Positions 56,930 to 64,000 of a stretch of 64,000 nucleotides of DNA are shown here, in pieces (within the stretch, counting starts at the first letter, position 1; every line of letters starts with the position of its first letter). The notes under the pieces are model-generated. The model was not told where the DNA came from. It made no database searches and saw only the letters and a program-made list of their open reading frames with translations. Both the position numbers and the translations under genes were made by a program. This stretch comes from Maricaulis maris (lineage in GTDB: Bacteria; Pseudomonadota; Alphaproteobacteria; Caulobacterales; Maricaulaceae). The DNA is taken from the NCBI RefSeq assembly GCF_036322705.1, contig NZ_AP027270.1, forward strand, positions 1,551,501-1,615,500. The letters are read 5' to 3'.

Positions 56930-58200
56930 TGAAAACCATTCTTCCCGTGCTCGCCCTGGCACTCGCCAGCACAGCACCCAGCCTCGCCCAGAGCTACGCG
57001 GTCACCAATGGCCGGGTCGTCACCAATTCCGACCAGGGCATTCTTGCCAACGGCACCGTCCTGGTGCGTGACGGCAATATCGTCGCGGTCGGAACCGATG
57101 TGAGCATCCCCAACGGCACCGAAATCATCGACGCCAATGGGGGATGGATCACCCCGGGCCTGTTCGCGCCCTACACCCAGATCGGTCTCATTGAAGTCGC
57201 GCTCGAGGGTTCGACCACGGATGCAGGCGCCGACGATTCGCCTTACTCGGTCGCCCTCGACGTCAGCGACGGCTTCAATCCGATGGGCACACACATTGCC
57301 TCGACGCGCATGCGCGGAATCACCCGGGCTGCCATCTATCCCTCGACCGGCCACAATATCTTTGCCGGCCAGGGTGCACTGGTGGAGACCGGCGGCGACG
57401 CTAACTCGGTATTCCAGAGCGGCAGCTTCGTGTTCGCCGATCTCAGCCAGTCCGGCGCCTCGACTGCCGGCGGCTCCCGCCCTGCTGCCTGGGCCTTCCT
57501 GGAAGCCGCCTTCAGCGATGCCCGCGGCTATCCGGGTCGGTTCTCGGCGGATCATCAAGGCGACGCGCTGAACCGCTATGATGCCCAGGCCTTGCTGCCG
57601 GTCGTTCGTGGCCGCGTGCCGCTGGTGCTCAATATCGACCGCGCCGTGGACCTGCACCGGGCCATCCGCTTCCAGGCGGAGAATGCTCCGGTTCAGATCA
57701 TCATCGAAGGCGGGGCTGAAGCCTGGATGGTGGCCGATGAACTGGCCGCAGCCGGGATCCCGGTGATGCTTGACCCGCTGCGCAACCTGCCGGCCTCCTT
57801 CGACGAGATCGCCGCGACGCTGGATGGCGCCCGCCGTCTTCACGCCGCAGGCGTGACGGTGGCCTACACCACGCTGACATCGGACGGCTATTACAACGCC
57901 CGCCTGATCACCCAGCATGCCGGCAATGCCGTCGCCAACGGTGTCGCCTGGGACCAGGCTTTCCGTTCGATCACGCTCACGCCCGCCGAAATCTATGGCG
58001 TGGGAGACCGTTATGGGGCCTTGGCGACCGGCTATGCCGGCGACGTCGTGGTCTGGGACGGTGATCCGCTGGAAGTGATGAGCTCACCGATCGCGGTGCT
58101 GATCGATGGCGAGCCGACCGAGATGGATTCGCGGCAGACCCGCCTGCGGGACCGTTACATCAATATCACGGACGACACGCCATACGCCTATCGGCGCTAG
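56929..58200 (+). CDS. Amidohydrolase-like protein lacking the HxH metal motif
   Basis: 423 residues with a signal peptide (MKTILPVLALALASTAPSLA, cut after AQS). It has the amidohydrolase outline: VTNGRVVTNSDQGILANGTV at the start, GALATGYAGDVVVWDGDPLEV at the end. But at the place of the HxH motif the sequence reads WITPGLFAPYTQIG, with Ala-Pro-Tyr instead of His-x-His, and I find no other clear ligand His set. It may be inactive as a hydrolase, or a partner of the preceding enzyme, which it overlaps by 1 base. About 110 bases after its stop lies a hairpin and then the second DEAD-box gene. Confidence 0.82.
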   Translation: MKTILPVLALALASTAPSLAQSYAVTNGRVVTNSDQGILANGTVLVRDGNIVAVGTDVSIPNGTEIIDANGGWITPGLFAPYTQIGLIEVALEGSTTDAGADDSPYSVALDVSDGFNPMGTHIASTRMRGITRAAIYPSTGHNIFAGQGALVETGGDANSVFQSGSFVFADLSQSGASTAGGSRPAAWAFLEAAFSDARGYPGRFSADHQGDALNRYDAQALLPVVRGRVPLVLNIDRAVDLHRAIRFQAENAPVQIIIEGGAEAWMVADELAAAGIPVMLDPLRNLPASFDEIAATLDGARRLHAAGVTVAYTTLTSDGYYNARLITQHAGNAVANGVAWDQAFRSITLTPAEIYGVGDRYGALATGYAGDVVVWDGDPLEVMSSPIAVLIDGEPTEMDSRQTRLRDRYINITDDTPYAYRR

Positions 58201-58217
58201 GGATCAGCCTTGTTGCG

Positions 58218-58245
58218 TTGACTTGCAGCAGGTCCCCCGTATTTT
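58218..58245 (+). promoter_or_regulatory. Candidate promoter of the second DEAD-box gene
   Basis: TTGACT at 58218-58223 and TATTTT at 58240-58245 with a 16-base spacer. Transcription would start near 58252, right before the hairpin at 58258. Confidence 0.35.
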
Positions 58246-58257
58246 GCGCTCACCAAG

Positions 58258-58282
58258 CGGCCGCGCCACTCTGGCGCGGCCG
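58258..58282 (+). repeat. Perfect 10-bp hairpin before the second DEAD-box gene
   Basis: CGGCCGCGCC and GGCGCGGCCG with a 5-base loop (ACTCT). The sequence after it, TCGTGATTTT, is a poor T-run, so it is either a weak terminator for the amidohydrolases or a 5' leader structure of the helicase mRNA. Confidence 0.65.
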
Positions 58283-58312
58283 TCGTGATTTTAATGCAAA
58301 CCAAAGGACGCC

Positions 58313-59881
58313 ATGACGTTCGCAGAACTGGGTCTGAGCCCAAAACTACTCGAAGCCATCGAACAAGCTGGCTATAGCGAACCGACCCCGATCCAGGCCG
58401 GCGCCATTCCTCCGGCGCTTGCCGGACGCGACGTGCTTGGTATTGCGCAGACGGGAACCGGCAAGACCGCGTCCTTCACCCTGCCCCTGATCGAGCGCCT
58501 GTCACGTGGCCGCGCCAAGGCCCGCATGCCGCGCTCCCTCATCATTGCACCGACCCGCGAGCTGGCGGCCCAGTGCGCCGAGAATTTCGAGACCTATTCG
58601 AAAGGTCAGAAGCTCTCGATGGCCTTGCTGATCGGCGGCGTCGCCTTCGGCCCGCAAGAAGAAATCCTCAACAAGGGCGCCGATGTCCTGATCGCGACCC
58701 CGGGTCGTCTGCTCGACCATTTCGGGCGCGGCAAACTGCTGATGAACGGTGTCCAGATGCTGGTGGTTGATGAAGCCGACCGCATGCTCGACATGGGCTT
58801 CATCCCGGATCTCGAGAAAATCTTCTCGCTCATCCCGCCGCCTCCGCGCCGTCAGACCCTTTTCTTCTCGGCCACAATGCCGAAGGAAATCCAGAGCCTG
58901 GTCGATCGGTTCCTGCGCGACCCTGTTCGCGTGGAAACCTCGCGCCCGGCGCAAACGGCGGTCAATATCAAGCAGCTGATGATCCGCCTGAAAGACAATT
59001 CCGGAAAGGCCAAGCGGGACGCCCTGCGCGCCGCCATGTCCCGCGAAGAGGTCAAGAACGGCATTATCTTCTCGAACCGCAAACGTGATGTGGACATCGT
59101 CGCGCGCTCGCTCCAGCGCCACGGTTTCTCGGCTGCGCCGATCCACGGCGATCTCGATCAATCAGCCCGCACGCAGACCCTGGCGGATTTCAAGGCGGGG
59201 ACCCTTCGTTTCCTCGTTGCCAGTGATGTCGCGGCACGCGGGCTCGATATCCCGGACGTGAGCCATGTCTTCAATTACGACATGCCGCACCACGCCGACG
59301 ATTATGTCCACCGCATCGGACGTACCGGACGGGCGGGCAAGTCCGGGGAATCCGTGACAATCTTTGCACCCGGTGATGAGAAAAACCTGGCCGCCGTGCT
59401 GAAGCTGATCAAGGAAGACATCCCGGAACTCGTCCTGGACGGCGTCAATTCCGAGGCACCGGCGAAAGCTGCGCCGGATTCTGGCGCATCCGGCGGCCGG
59501 ACCCGTGGTACATCGGCCCGTTCCGGAGCCCGCTCCGAGCGCAGTTCCGGCGGCCGCACTCGCAAGCCCGGCTCTGCGGACGCCCAGACGACAGAGGATG
59601 CGGCACCGGCAGCGTCTCCAGCGCCGACCCCGGCTCCGGCCCCGGCTGTTGAGGCCGAGGCCAAGCCAAGACCCGTCAAGTCGCGCGAAGCCCGCAAACC
59701 GGAACCAACCTCGCCCGAGCCGGCCGCTGCAAAGCCGCCTCAGCAACGGGATTCCGGTACGGCCAGCCCAAGACCATCCAACCGCAAACCCGGTCAAAGA
59801 CGCGAGCGCGGCTCTGACCAGGACCGTTCGGTTGTCGGGTTTGGCGACCATGTTCCAGGCTTCATGAATGCCGGAAAGTGA
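58313..59881 (+). CDS. DEAD-box ATP-dependent RNA helicase
   Basis: 522 residues. Motifs: Q motif SEPTPIQAGAIP, motif I AQTGTGKTASF, Ia PTRELAAQ, Ib TPGRLLDHF, II VVDEADRMLD, III FFSATMP, IV IIFSNRK, V VASDVAARGLDI and VI YVHRIGRTGRAGKSG. After about residue 375 there is a 145-residue Ala/Pro/Arg/Ser-rich disordered tail. The first 370 residues are close in type to RhlE and share the motifs of the helicase at 19651. AAAGGACGCC with AAAGGA gives a Shine-Dalgarno before the ATG. It has its own upstream region with a hairpin. Confidence 0.94.
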   Translation: MTFAELGLSPKLLEAIEQAGYSEPTPIQAGAIPPALAGRDVLGIAQTGTGKTASFTLPLIERLSRGRAKARMPRSLIIAPTRELAAQCAENFETYSKGQKLSMALLIGGVAFGPQEEILNKGADVLIATPGRLLDHFGRGKLLMNGVQMLVVDEADRMLDMGFIPDLEKIFSLIPPPPRRQTLFFSATMPKEIQSLVDRFLRDPVRVETSRPAQTAVNIKQLMIRLKDNSGKAKRDALRAAMSREEVKNGIIFSNRKRDVDIVARSLQRHGFSAAPIHGDLDQSARTQTLADFKAGTLRFLVASDVAARGLDIPDVSHVFNYDMPHHADDYVHRIGRTGRAGKSGESVTIFAPGDEKNLAAVLKLIKEDIPELVLDGVNSEAPAKAAPDSGASGGRTRGTSARSGARSERSSGGRTRKPGSADAQTTEDAAPAASPAPTPAPAPAVEAEAKPRPVKSREARKPEPTSPEPAAAKPPQQRDSGTASPRPSNRKPGQRRERGSDQDRSVVGFGDHVPGFMNAGK

Positions 59882-60034
59882 TGGCTCGCTAAGCCATCAC
59901 ACCGCCCTGATCGGGCCCGATGCAGTGCCTGTTCATACTGTATGATCGATTTTTACCACTTCTTTCCCTTTGCGGTTTAGCTTGCCAATCACCGCAGGGC
60001 GAAGTCATTCGCTTCCGCAGGAAAGGAATTTCTG

Positions 60035-61093
60035 GTGAACGGTCGACTGCTTGGTAAAGACGGACGTGAGTTCGCGCTTAAGGCGCTGGATCTCATGGAA
60101 CAATTCGGCATCGCGCCGACACCTGAAAACTATGCAGTGTGGATCTGCTTTGCCAGCGACACCAATCCGGAGCTGTGTGAGACGCTGAAGGCTCAAATCG
60201 AGTCAGGCGAGGGTTTCAACGACAGCGTTAACGCCGAGCTGTTCGAGCAGTATTTCCAGTGGAAGGCGATCCAGGATGCGATCCTGGAGAGCGGCGGCGT
60301 GATGTGCCGCGAGCTTGGCGCCGTCCAGCAGACCCTCGAAGCCGCCGAGCGCGACACCGCCGCTTATGGCAAGGCCCTTGAGGGTGCCAGCAACGAACTC
60401 TCGACCACCAATCCGGACGCACCGGGAATGAAGCGCCTGGTCGAAAGTCTGGTCTCTGCCACCGCCCGGATGCAGCGCCGCAGCCAGGCTCTGGAAGACC
60501 GCCTGCAAGCGACATCCAATGAAGTCACGCAATTGCGCTCGCACCTGGAAAAAGTGCGCGAAGAAGCCATGACCGATGCCCTCACCGGCATCGCAAACCG
60601 CAAGCGTTTTGACGAATCCTTGCGTCGCGCCCGCCGCGATGCCGAGACCAAGAAGCAGCCGCTCAGCCTGATCCTGTGCGATATCGATTTCTTCAAGCGC
60701 TTCAACGACACCTGGGGCCACCAGACCGGCGACCAGATCATTCGCTTCGTCGCCGGCTGCCTGACCCGGCATGCGGGCGAGCACCATCTCGTGGCACGTT
60801 ATGGCGGGGAGGAATTCGGCATTGTGATGCCGAACACGGCACCCAATGTCGCTGAGCAGGTCGCCGAAAAGATCCGGCGCACGGTCGAATCAAAGAAATT
60901 GCTGCGCAAGTCCACCAATGAGGACCTTGGTACGATTACCGTATCGCTTGGCATCGCGACCTACCAGGAAGGTGAGTCGATCGAGGACCTGATCGAACGC
61001 TCTGACACGAACCTCTACCGGTCCAAGACCGAAGGCCGCAACAGGACGACCACCGATGACGGTCGCAACCGCTCCCGCAGCGCCGCAGCCTGA
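60035..61093 (+). CDS. GGDEF domain protein, probable diguanylate cyclase
   Basis: 352 residues. It would make c-di-GMP from two GTP. The first 175 residues form a helical/coiled-coil region (QTLEAAERDTAAYGKALEGA, RLQATSNEVTQLRSHLEKV) without a signal peptide or recognised sensor. The GGDEF domain begins at AMTDALTGIANRKRFD; the active-site loop is RYGGEEFGIV with GGEEF at 257-261, and IDFFKRFNDTWGHQTGD holds the metal Asp. The inhibitory I-site RxxD is absent (GEHH at that place), so product inhibition through it is unlikely. Start is GTG at 60035, with AAGGAA 8 bases before it. Single gene with a terminator. Confidence 0.93.
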   Translation: MNGRLLGKDGREFALKALDLMEQFGIAPTPENYAVWICFASDTNPELCETLKAQIESGEGFNDSVNAELFEQYFQWKAIQDAILESGGVMCRELGAVQQTLEAAERDTAAYGKALEGASNELSTTNPDAPGMKRLVESLVSATARMQRRSQALEDRLQATSNEVTQLRSHLEKVREEAMTDALTGIANRKRFDESLRRARRDAETKKQPLSLILCDIDFFKRFNDTWGHQTGDQIIRFVAGCLTRHAGEHHLVARYGGEEFGIVMPNTAPNVAEQVAEKIRRTVESKKLLRKSTNEDLGTITVSLGIATYQEGESIEDLIERSDTNLYRSKTEGRNRTTTDDGRNRSRSAAA

Positions 61094-61121
61094 GACACCA
61101 CCTGACACATAACGACCGAAC

Positions 61122-61146
61122 AGGCCGCCCTCGCAGGCGGCCTTTT
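61122..61146 (+). terminator. Intrinsic terminator of the GGDEF gene
   Basis: AGGCCGCC and GGCGGCCT form an 8-bp stem with a 6-base loop, followed by TTT. It lies between convergent genes and may also work for the suf operon side, although that strand has no good T-run. Confidence 0.75.
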
Positions 61147-61156
61147 CATGTCTGCT

Positions 61157-61741
61157 TCAGCCGACGGGTCGGGTTTGCGCGAAGCTGAGCCGTTCCTCCC
61201 AAGCCTCCAAAAGCGAGGCCAGACGGGGCCGACCACTTCGCCAATCGCTCTCGGGGTAGCGGAAATCCAGATAGGAGAGCGCGACGGCCAGTGTCAGCGG
61301 TCCTTGCGCCAGCGTCGTGGCGAGTGTGCCAATGGCCGCTTCCAGCTGATCAAGCGCCCTCATGATCCCGCGCTCGCGCCGACCAATCCAGTAAGCAGAC
61401 TGGATCCCTTCGTCGCGAACCATTTCGACGCGGCGGGCCACGGACAGATCAAGCAGTCCATTGCCCAGTGCTTCCAGCCGGCGGTCGTTCCAGTCACGGG
61501 GCCAGGGGTTTCCAACCTGCTCGCACAGGTAATCGGCAATCACAGCGCTCTCGGTCAGCGCCTGACCATCATCGAGAATAAGGCAGGGAACACGGCCAAG
61601 CGGATTGGCTTTCAGCAGTTCGGGGTCATCATCAAAGGGATGGGACTCAGCCTCCTCCACCCGCTCACCCAGCCCCAGCTCACGCACCATGACGCGACAT
61701 TTGCGGGAATAGGGTGACGGGATCGAGATGATGAGCTTCAA
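61157..61741 (-). CDS. Glutathione S-transferase-like protein
   Basis: 194 residues. The thioredoxin-fold N-terminus has SPYSRKCRVMVRELGL with a Ser at the usual active site, and NPLGRVPCLILDDGQALTES, with the cis-Pro and the glutathione-binding Glu-Ser. The helical C-terminal domain follows (ALGNGLLDLSVARRVEMVRDE). Start is TTG at 61741, only 6 bases after the sufA stop, so it is probably in the suf transcript. A GSH-linked role in redox or Fe-S stress is plausible but is an inference. It converges with the GGDEF gene. Confidence 0.85.
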   Translation of the reverse strand: MKLIISIPSPYSRKCRVMVRELGLGERVEEAESHPFDDDPELLKANPLGRVPCLILDDGQALTESAVIADYLCEQVGNPWPRDWNDRRLEALGNGLLDLSVARRVEMVRDEGIQSAYWIGRRERGIMRALDQLEAAIGTLATTLAQGPLTLAVALSYLDFRYPESDWRSGRPRLASLLEAWEERLSFAQTRPVG

Positions 61742-61747
61742 AACGGA

Positions 61748-62107
61748 TCAGACTTCCTTGACCGGGACGATGGTCACGCTTTCCCCGCAGCCGCAGGCAT
61801 CGGTCTGGTTGGGATTGTTGAACACGAATTTCGCGTGCAACGGGGAGATTTCATAATCGATCTGCGTGCCAAGCAGGAAGAGCAGAGCCTTGGACTCCAG
61901 GACGATCTCCACGCCCTGGTCCTCCACGCGTTCATCCAGCGGCCCCGGCGCTTCCACGTAGGCCATCTCGTATTCCATGCCGGCGCAGCCGCCATTCTTG
62001 ACCCCGACGCGCAGGAAGCCGGCGCCACGCTGCGCCATCAGCGCCTTGACGCGATCGGCAGCGGCTTCGGTCAGGGACACAGCCTTGGGACGTTCACGTA
62101 CAGCCAC
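61748..62107 (-). CDS. sufA: Fe-S cluster assembly protein, A-type carrier
   Basis: 119 residues. It carries Fe-S clusters from the SufBCD scaffold to target proteins. The three conserved cysteines are Cys41 (GGCAG), Cys105 and Cys107 (DACGCGES). The start is GTG (62107) with AGGAGG 5 bases upstream; no in-frame ATG is near. It follows sufT by 9 bases and precedes the GST-like gene by 6, on the same strand as sufS. Confidence 0.95.
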   Translation of the reverse strand: MAVRERPKAVSLTEAAADRVKALMAQRGAGFLRVGVKNGGCAGMEYEMAYVEAPGPLDERVEDQGVEIVLESKALLFLLGTQIDYEISPLHAKFVFNNPNQTDACGCGESVTIVPVKEV

Positions 62108-62116
62108 ATTGGCCTC

Positions 62117-62545
62117 CTAGAACATGTTGAGCGCGAGACGCGCTTCGTCGGACATCCGGTCGGGTGTCCAGGGGGGATCAAAGGTCAGATCAACCAGCGC
62201 CTTCTCGACGCCATCGACCTTCTCGACAGCATCCTGAACCCAGCCGGGCATCTCGCCAGCCACCGGGCAACCCGGAGCGGTCAGCGACATCTGCACCTTC
62301 AGGGTCCGATCGTCTTCCAGGTCGACCTTGTAGATCAGCCCGAGCTCATAGATGTCGACCGGAATTTCCGGATCGTAGACGCTCTTCAGCGCCGTCACGA
62401 TATCATCCGTAATACGGGCAAGCTCGCCCGCCGGGATCGCGCCGGTTCCGTCGGCGGGCTTGGCCACAGGCTCCTCGGTAACCGGTGCCGCTGGCGCAGC
62501 CGGGGCAGACAGGTCGATCACATCGCGGTCGGTTCGGTCAGTCAT
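62117..62545 (-). CDS. sufT: SUF system assembly protein SufT (DUF59/MIP18 family)
   Basis: 142 residues. The DUF59 domain spans about 45-142: YDPEIPVDIYELGLIYKVDL, SLTAPGCPVAGEMPGWV with the conserved Cys, and VDLTFDPPWTPDRMSDEAR. An Ala/Pro-rich segment (about 10-40) is added in front. SufT proteins help Fe-S cluster maturation. It follows sufS by 8 bases and precedes sufA, the usual order in alphaproteobacteria. Confidence 0.94.
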   Translation of the reverse strand: MTDRTDRDVIDLSAPAAPAAPVTEEPVAKPADGTGAIPAGELARITDDIVTALKSVYDPEIPVDIYELGLIYKVDLEDDRTLKVQMSLTAPGCPVAGEMPGWVQDAVEKVDGVEKALVDLTFDPPWTPDRMSDEARLALNMF

Positions 62546-62553
62546 GATAGATC

Positions 62554-63795
62554 CTAGATGAGGAAGTCACGGGCCTTTTTCAATGCGTCGACAAACGCAT
62601 CGGCCTCTTCGATCGTGTTGTAGATGGCAAAACTGGCGCGGGCGGTCGATCCGACCCCCAATCGCCGCATGAGCGGTTGTGCGCAATGATGGCCGGCTCG
62701 CACGGCAACGCCGTACTTGTCGAGGATTTGTGCGACATCGTGGGGGTGGGCCCCCTCCAGCGCAAAGCTGATGATAGCCCCCTTCTCCTGGGCCGTCCCG
62801 AAGACGCGCAGACCGTCAATCTCTGCCAGGCCGGTCATCGCCCGATCAAGCAGGGTGCGCTCATGCTCCAGGATCGCCATGCGGTCGTGGCGCTCCAGCC
62901 AGCGAATGGCGGCACCAAGCCCGATGGCGTCGGCAATCGCCGGCGTGCCGGCCTCGAACTTGTTCGGGGCATCGGCAAAGGTGACATGGTCTTCAAAGAC
63001 ATCGGCGATCATCTCGCCGCCGCCCATGTAAGGCGGCAGGCGGTCGAGCCAGTCGCCCTTGGCATAGAGCGCGCCAATGCCTGACGGTCCGTAGAGCTTG
63101 TGCCCGGTAAAGACAAAGAAGTCGCATTCCAGCGCCTGAACGTCGACCGGCAGGTGGACGGCGGACTGGGAACCATCCAGCAGAACGGGGACGTCCTGCG
63201 TCTTGGCAATCGCATTGATGCGGGCCACCTCGTTCACCGTGCCGAGCACGTTTGACATGTGGGTGATGGCGATCAGCCTGGTCTTCTCGTTAACCATGCC
63301 TGCCAGCTGTGGATAATCGAGCTCACCCGATTCCGTAACCGGCGCCCAGCGCAGCTTTAATCCTTTGGAATCAGCCAGCAGTCGCCAGGGCACGATATTG
63401 GAGTGATGCTCCATCTGCGAGATAATGATCTCGTCGCCCGCGTTCAGAAGCTGGCCGAAAGAGTGGGCGACCAGATTGATGGCCTCGGTCGATCCGCGGG
63501 TAAACACGATCTCCTCGGTGCGCGCTGCGTTGAGGAAACGTCGGACGTCCTCGCGCGCGCCCTCGAAGGCCTCGGTCGTCTCATTGGCCAGCGTATGCAG
63601 GCCGCGGTGCACATTGGCGTAATGCGCCCGGTAGACGCCGGCGATGCTCTCGATCACGAATTCCGGCTTCTGGGCCGAGGCGGCATTGTCCAGATAGCGC
63701 AGCGGATAGCCGTTGATCTCGCGTTGCAGGATCGGAAATTCGGCGCGGATGGCGTCGACATTCAACGGCGCCTTGATCTGGCTCTGGACGGTCAT
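62554..63795 (-). CDS. sufS: Cysteine desulfurase, SufS type
   Basis: 413 residues. PLP enzyme that takes sulfur from cysteine for Fe-S cluster assembly. The PLP lysine is Lys233 in FVFTGHKLYGP, and the persulfide-carrying Cys371 is in RAGHHCAQPLMRRL. HHSNIVPW and LLDGSQSAVH are also present. Group II type (SufS) by the HHCAQP motif. It overlaps the end of sufD by 4 bases (ATGA). Confidence 0.96.
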   Translation of the reverse strand: MTVQSQIKAPLNVDAIRAEFPILQREINGYPLRYLDNAASAQKPEFVIESIAGVYRAHYANVHRGLHTLANETTEAFEGAREDVRRFLNAARTEEIVFTRGSTEAINLVAHSFGQLLNAGDEIIISQMEHHSNIVPWRLLADSKGLKLRWAPVTESGELDYPQLAGMVNEKTRLIAITHMSNVLGTVNEVARINAIAKTQDVPVLLDGSQSAVHLPVDVQALECDFFVFTGHKLYGPSGIGALYAKGDWLDRLPPYMGGGEMIADVFEDHVTFADAPNKFEAGTPAIADAIGLGAAIRWLERHDRMAILEHERTLLDRAMTGLAEIDGLRVFGTAQEKGAIISFALEGAHPHDVAQILDKYGVAVRAGHHCAQPLMRRLGVGSTARASFAIYNTIEEADAFVDALKKARDFLI

Positions 63796-64000
63796 GCGAG
63801 CGCCTCCAGCCTGGTCCGCAGGACGGATTTCAGGGTCTCGCGCAAGGTCTCGTCGCGGACCATGTCGAGCGGCTCGGCGAGATAGCTTTCAATCAGCAGC
63901 GCCCGCGCCTTGGCTTCGGGCAGGCCGCGCTGACGCATGTAGAAGAGCGCGGTTTCGTCCAGCGTTCCCAAGGCATTCCCATGCGCACACTGGACATCGT
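63792..64000 (-). CDS. sufD: Fe-S cluster assembly protein SufD (partial, only the C-terminus)
   Basis: The last 69 codons of a gene that begins beyond the window. The residues read QCAHGNALGTLDETALFYMR, RGLPEAKARALLIESYLAE, which match the SufB/SufD C-terminal signature (CAHG, LDE, ALFY, RG). By place in front of sufS it is SufD. It overlaps sufS by 4 bases. Not more can be said from the fragment. Confidence 0.9.
   Translation of the reverse strand, partial: DVQCAHGNALGTLDETALFYMRQRGLPEAKARALLIESYLAEPLDMVRDETLRETLKSVLRTRLEALA

Overview
The window looks like a chromosomal segment of a free-living, aerobic, GC-rich alphaproteobacterium. The evidence is a complete 14-gene NADH dehydrogenase operon followed by a group I birA, the tig-clpP-clpX-lon block, a SUF operon with sufS, sufT and sufA, separate MaeB-type malic enzyme, glnB-glnA, and promoters resembling the Caulobacter housekeeping consensus. 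Protein content and gene order remind me of the Maricaulis/Hyphomonadaceae group; that placement is from memory and not proven here. I see no insertion sequence, prophage, CRISPR array or conjugation gene. TTG and GTG starts are common (birA, both a DEAD-box helicase and an M15 peptidase, the GST-like gene, sufA, the GGDEF gene).

Layout. 1-15250 (minus): nuoA to nuoN and the 5' part of birA. 15511-18723: a small membrane protein (minus), a 42-residue membrane peptide, a DUF599 protein and an AbgT-family transporter (plus). 18805-22406: an EAL protein, a convergent RhlE-type helicase, a ferritin-like 'metal-dependent hydrolase' behind a perfect palindromic operator, and tRNA-Asp. 22516-25698: divergent bioA and bioFD. 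25695-28421: an M15-type peptidase and an LdtD-like L,D-transpeptidase as a cell-wall pair, then tRNA-Val. 28493-36975 (minus): a TetR regulator, pheA with a leader peptide and attenuator, lon, clpX, clpP and tig. 37091-41196: tRNA-Leu, a degenerate EAL-like protein, a TPMT-type methyltransferase, a MATE exporter and a small secreted protein. 41293-47060: maeB, nnr, glnB, glnA. 47230-58200: a large autotransporter, parE, an exported M14 peptidase and two exported amidohydrolases. 58313-61093: a second DEAD-box helicase and a diguanylate cyclase. 61157-64000 (minus): a GST-like gene, sufA, sufT, sufS and the end of sufD.

How it fits together. Most genes are core metabolism and protein quality control: complex I for respiration, PII and glutamine synthetase for nitrogen, biotin synthesis, phenylalanine synthesis, Fe-S assembly (which serves complex I), and the ClpXP/Lon/trigger factor proteostasis block. 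Three proteins relate to cyclic di-GMP: an apparently active EAL, an apparently active GGDEF without an I-site, and a protein that keeps the EAL outline but not its catalytic residues.

The most notable non-coding item is upstream of pheA: a 23-codon leader ORF with Tyr and Phe codons, a potential antiterminator and an intrinsic terminator whose geometry fits ribosome-mediated attenuation. Other items worth checking are the 15-bp palindrome at 21321, an 11-bp direct repeat two helical turns apart between nnr and glnB, a histidine-rich insertion in NuoL, an EF-hand/dockerin-like insertion inside an M15 peptidase active site, and an amidohydrolase that has lost its metal-binding HxH motif.
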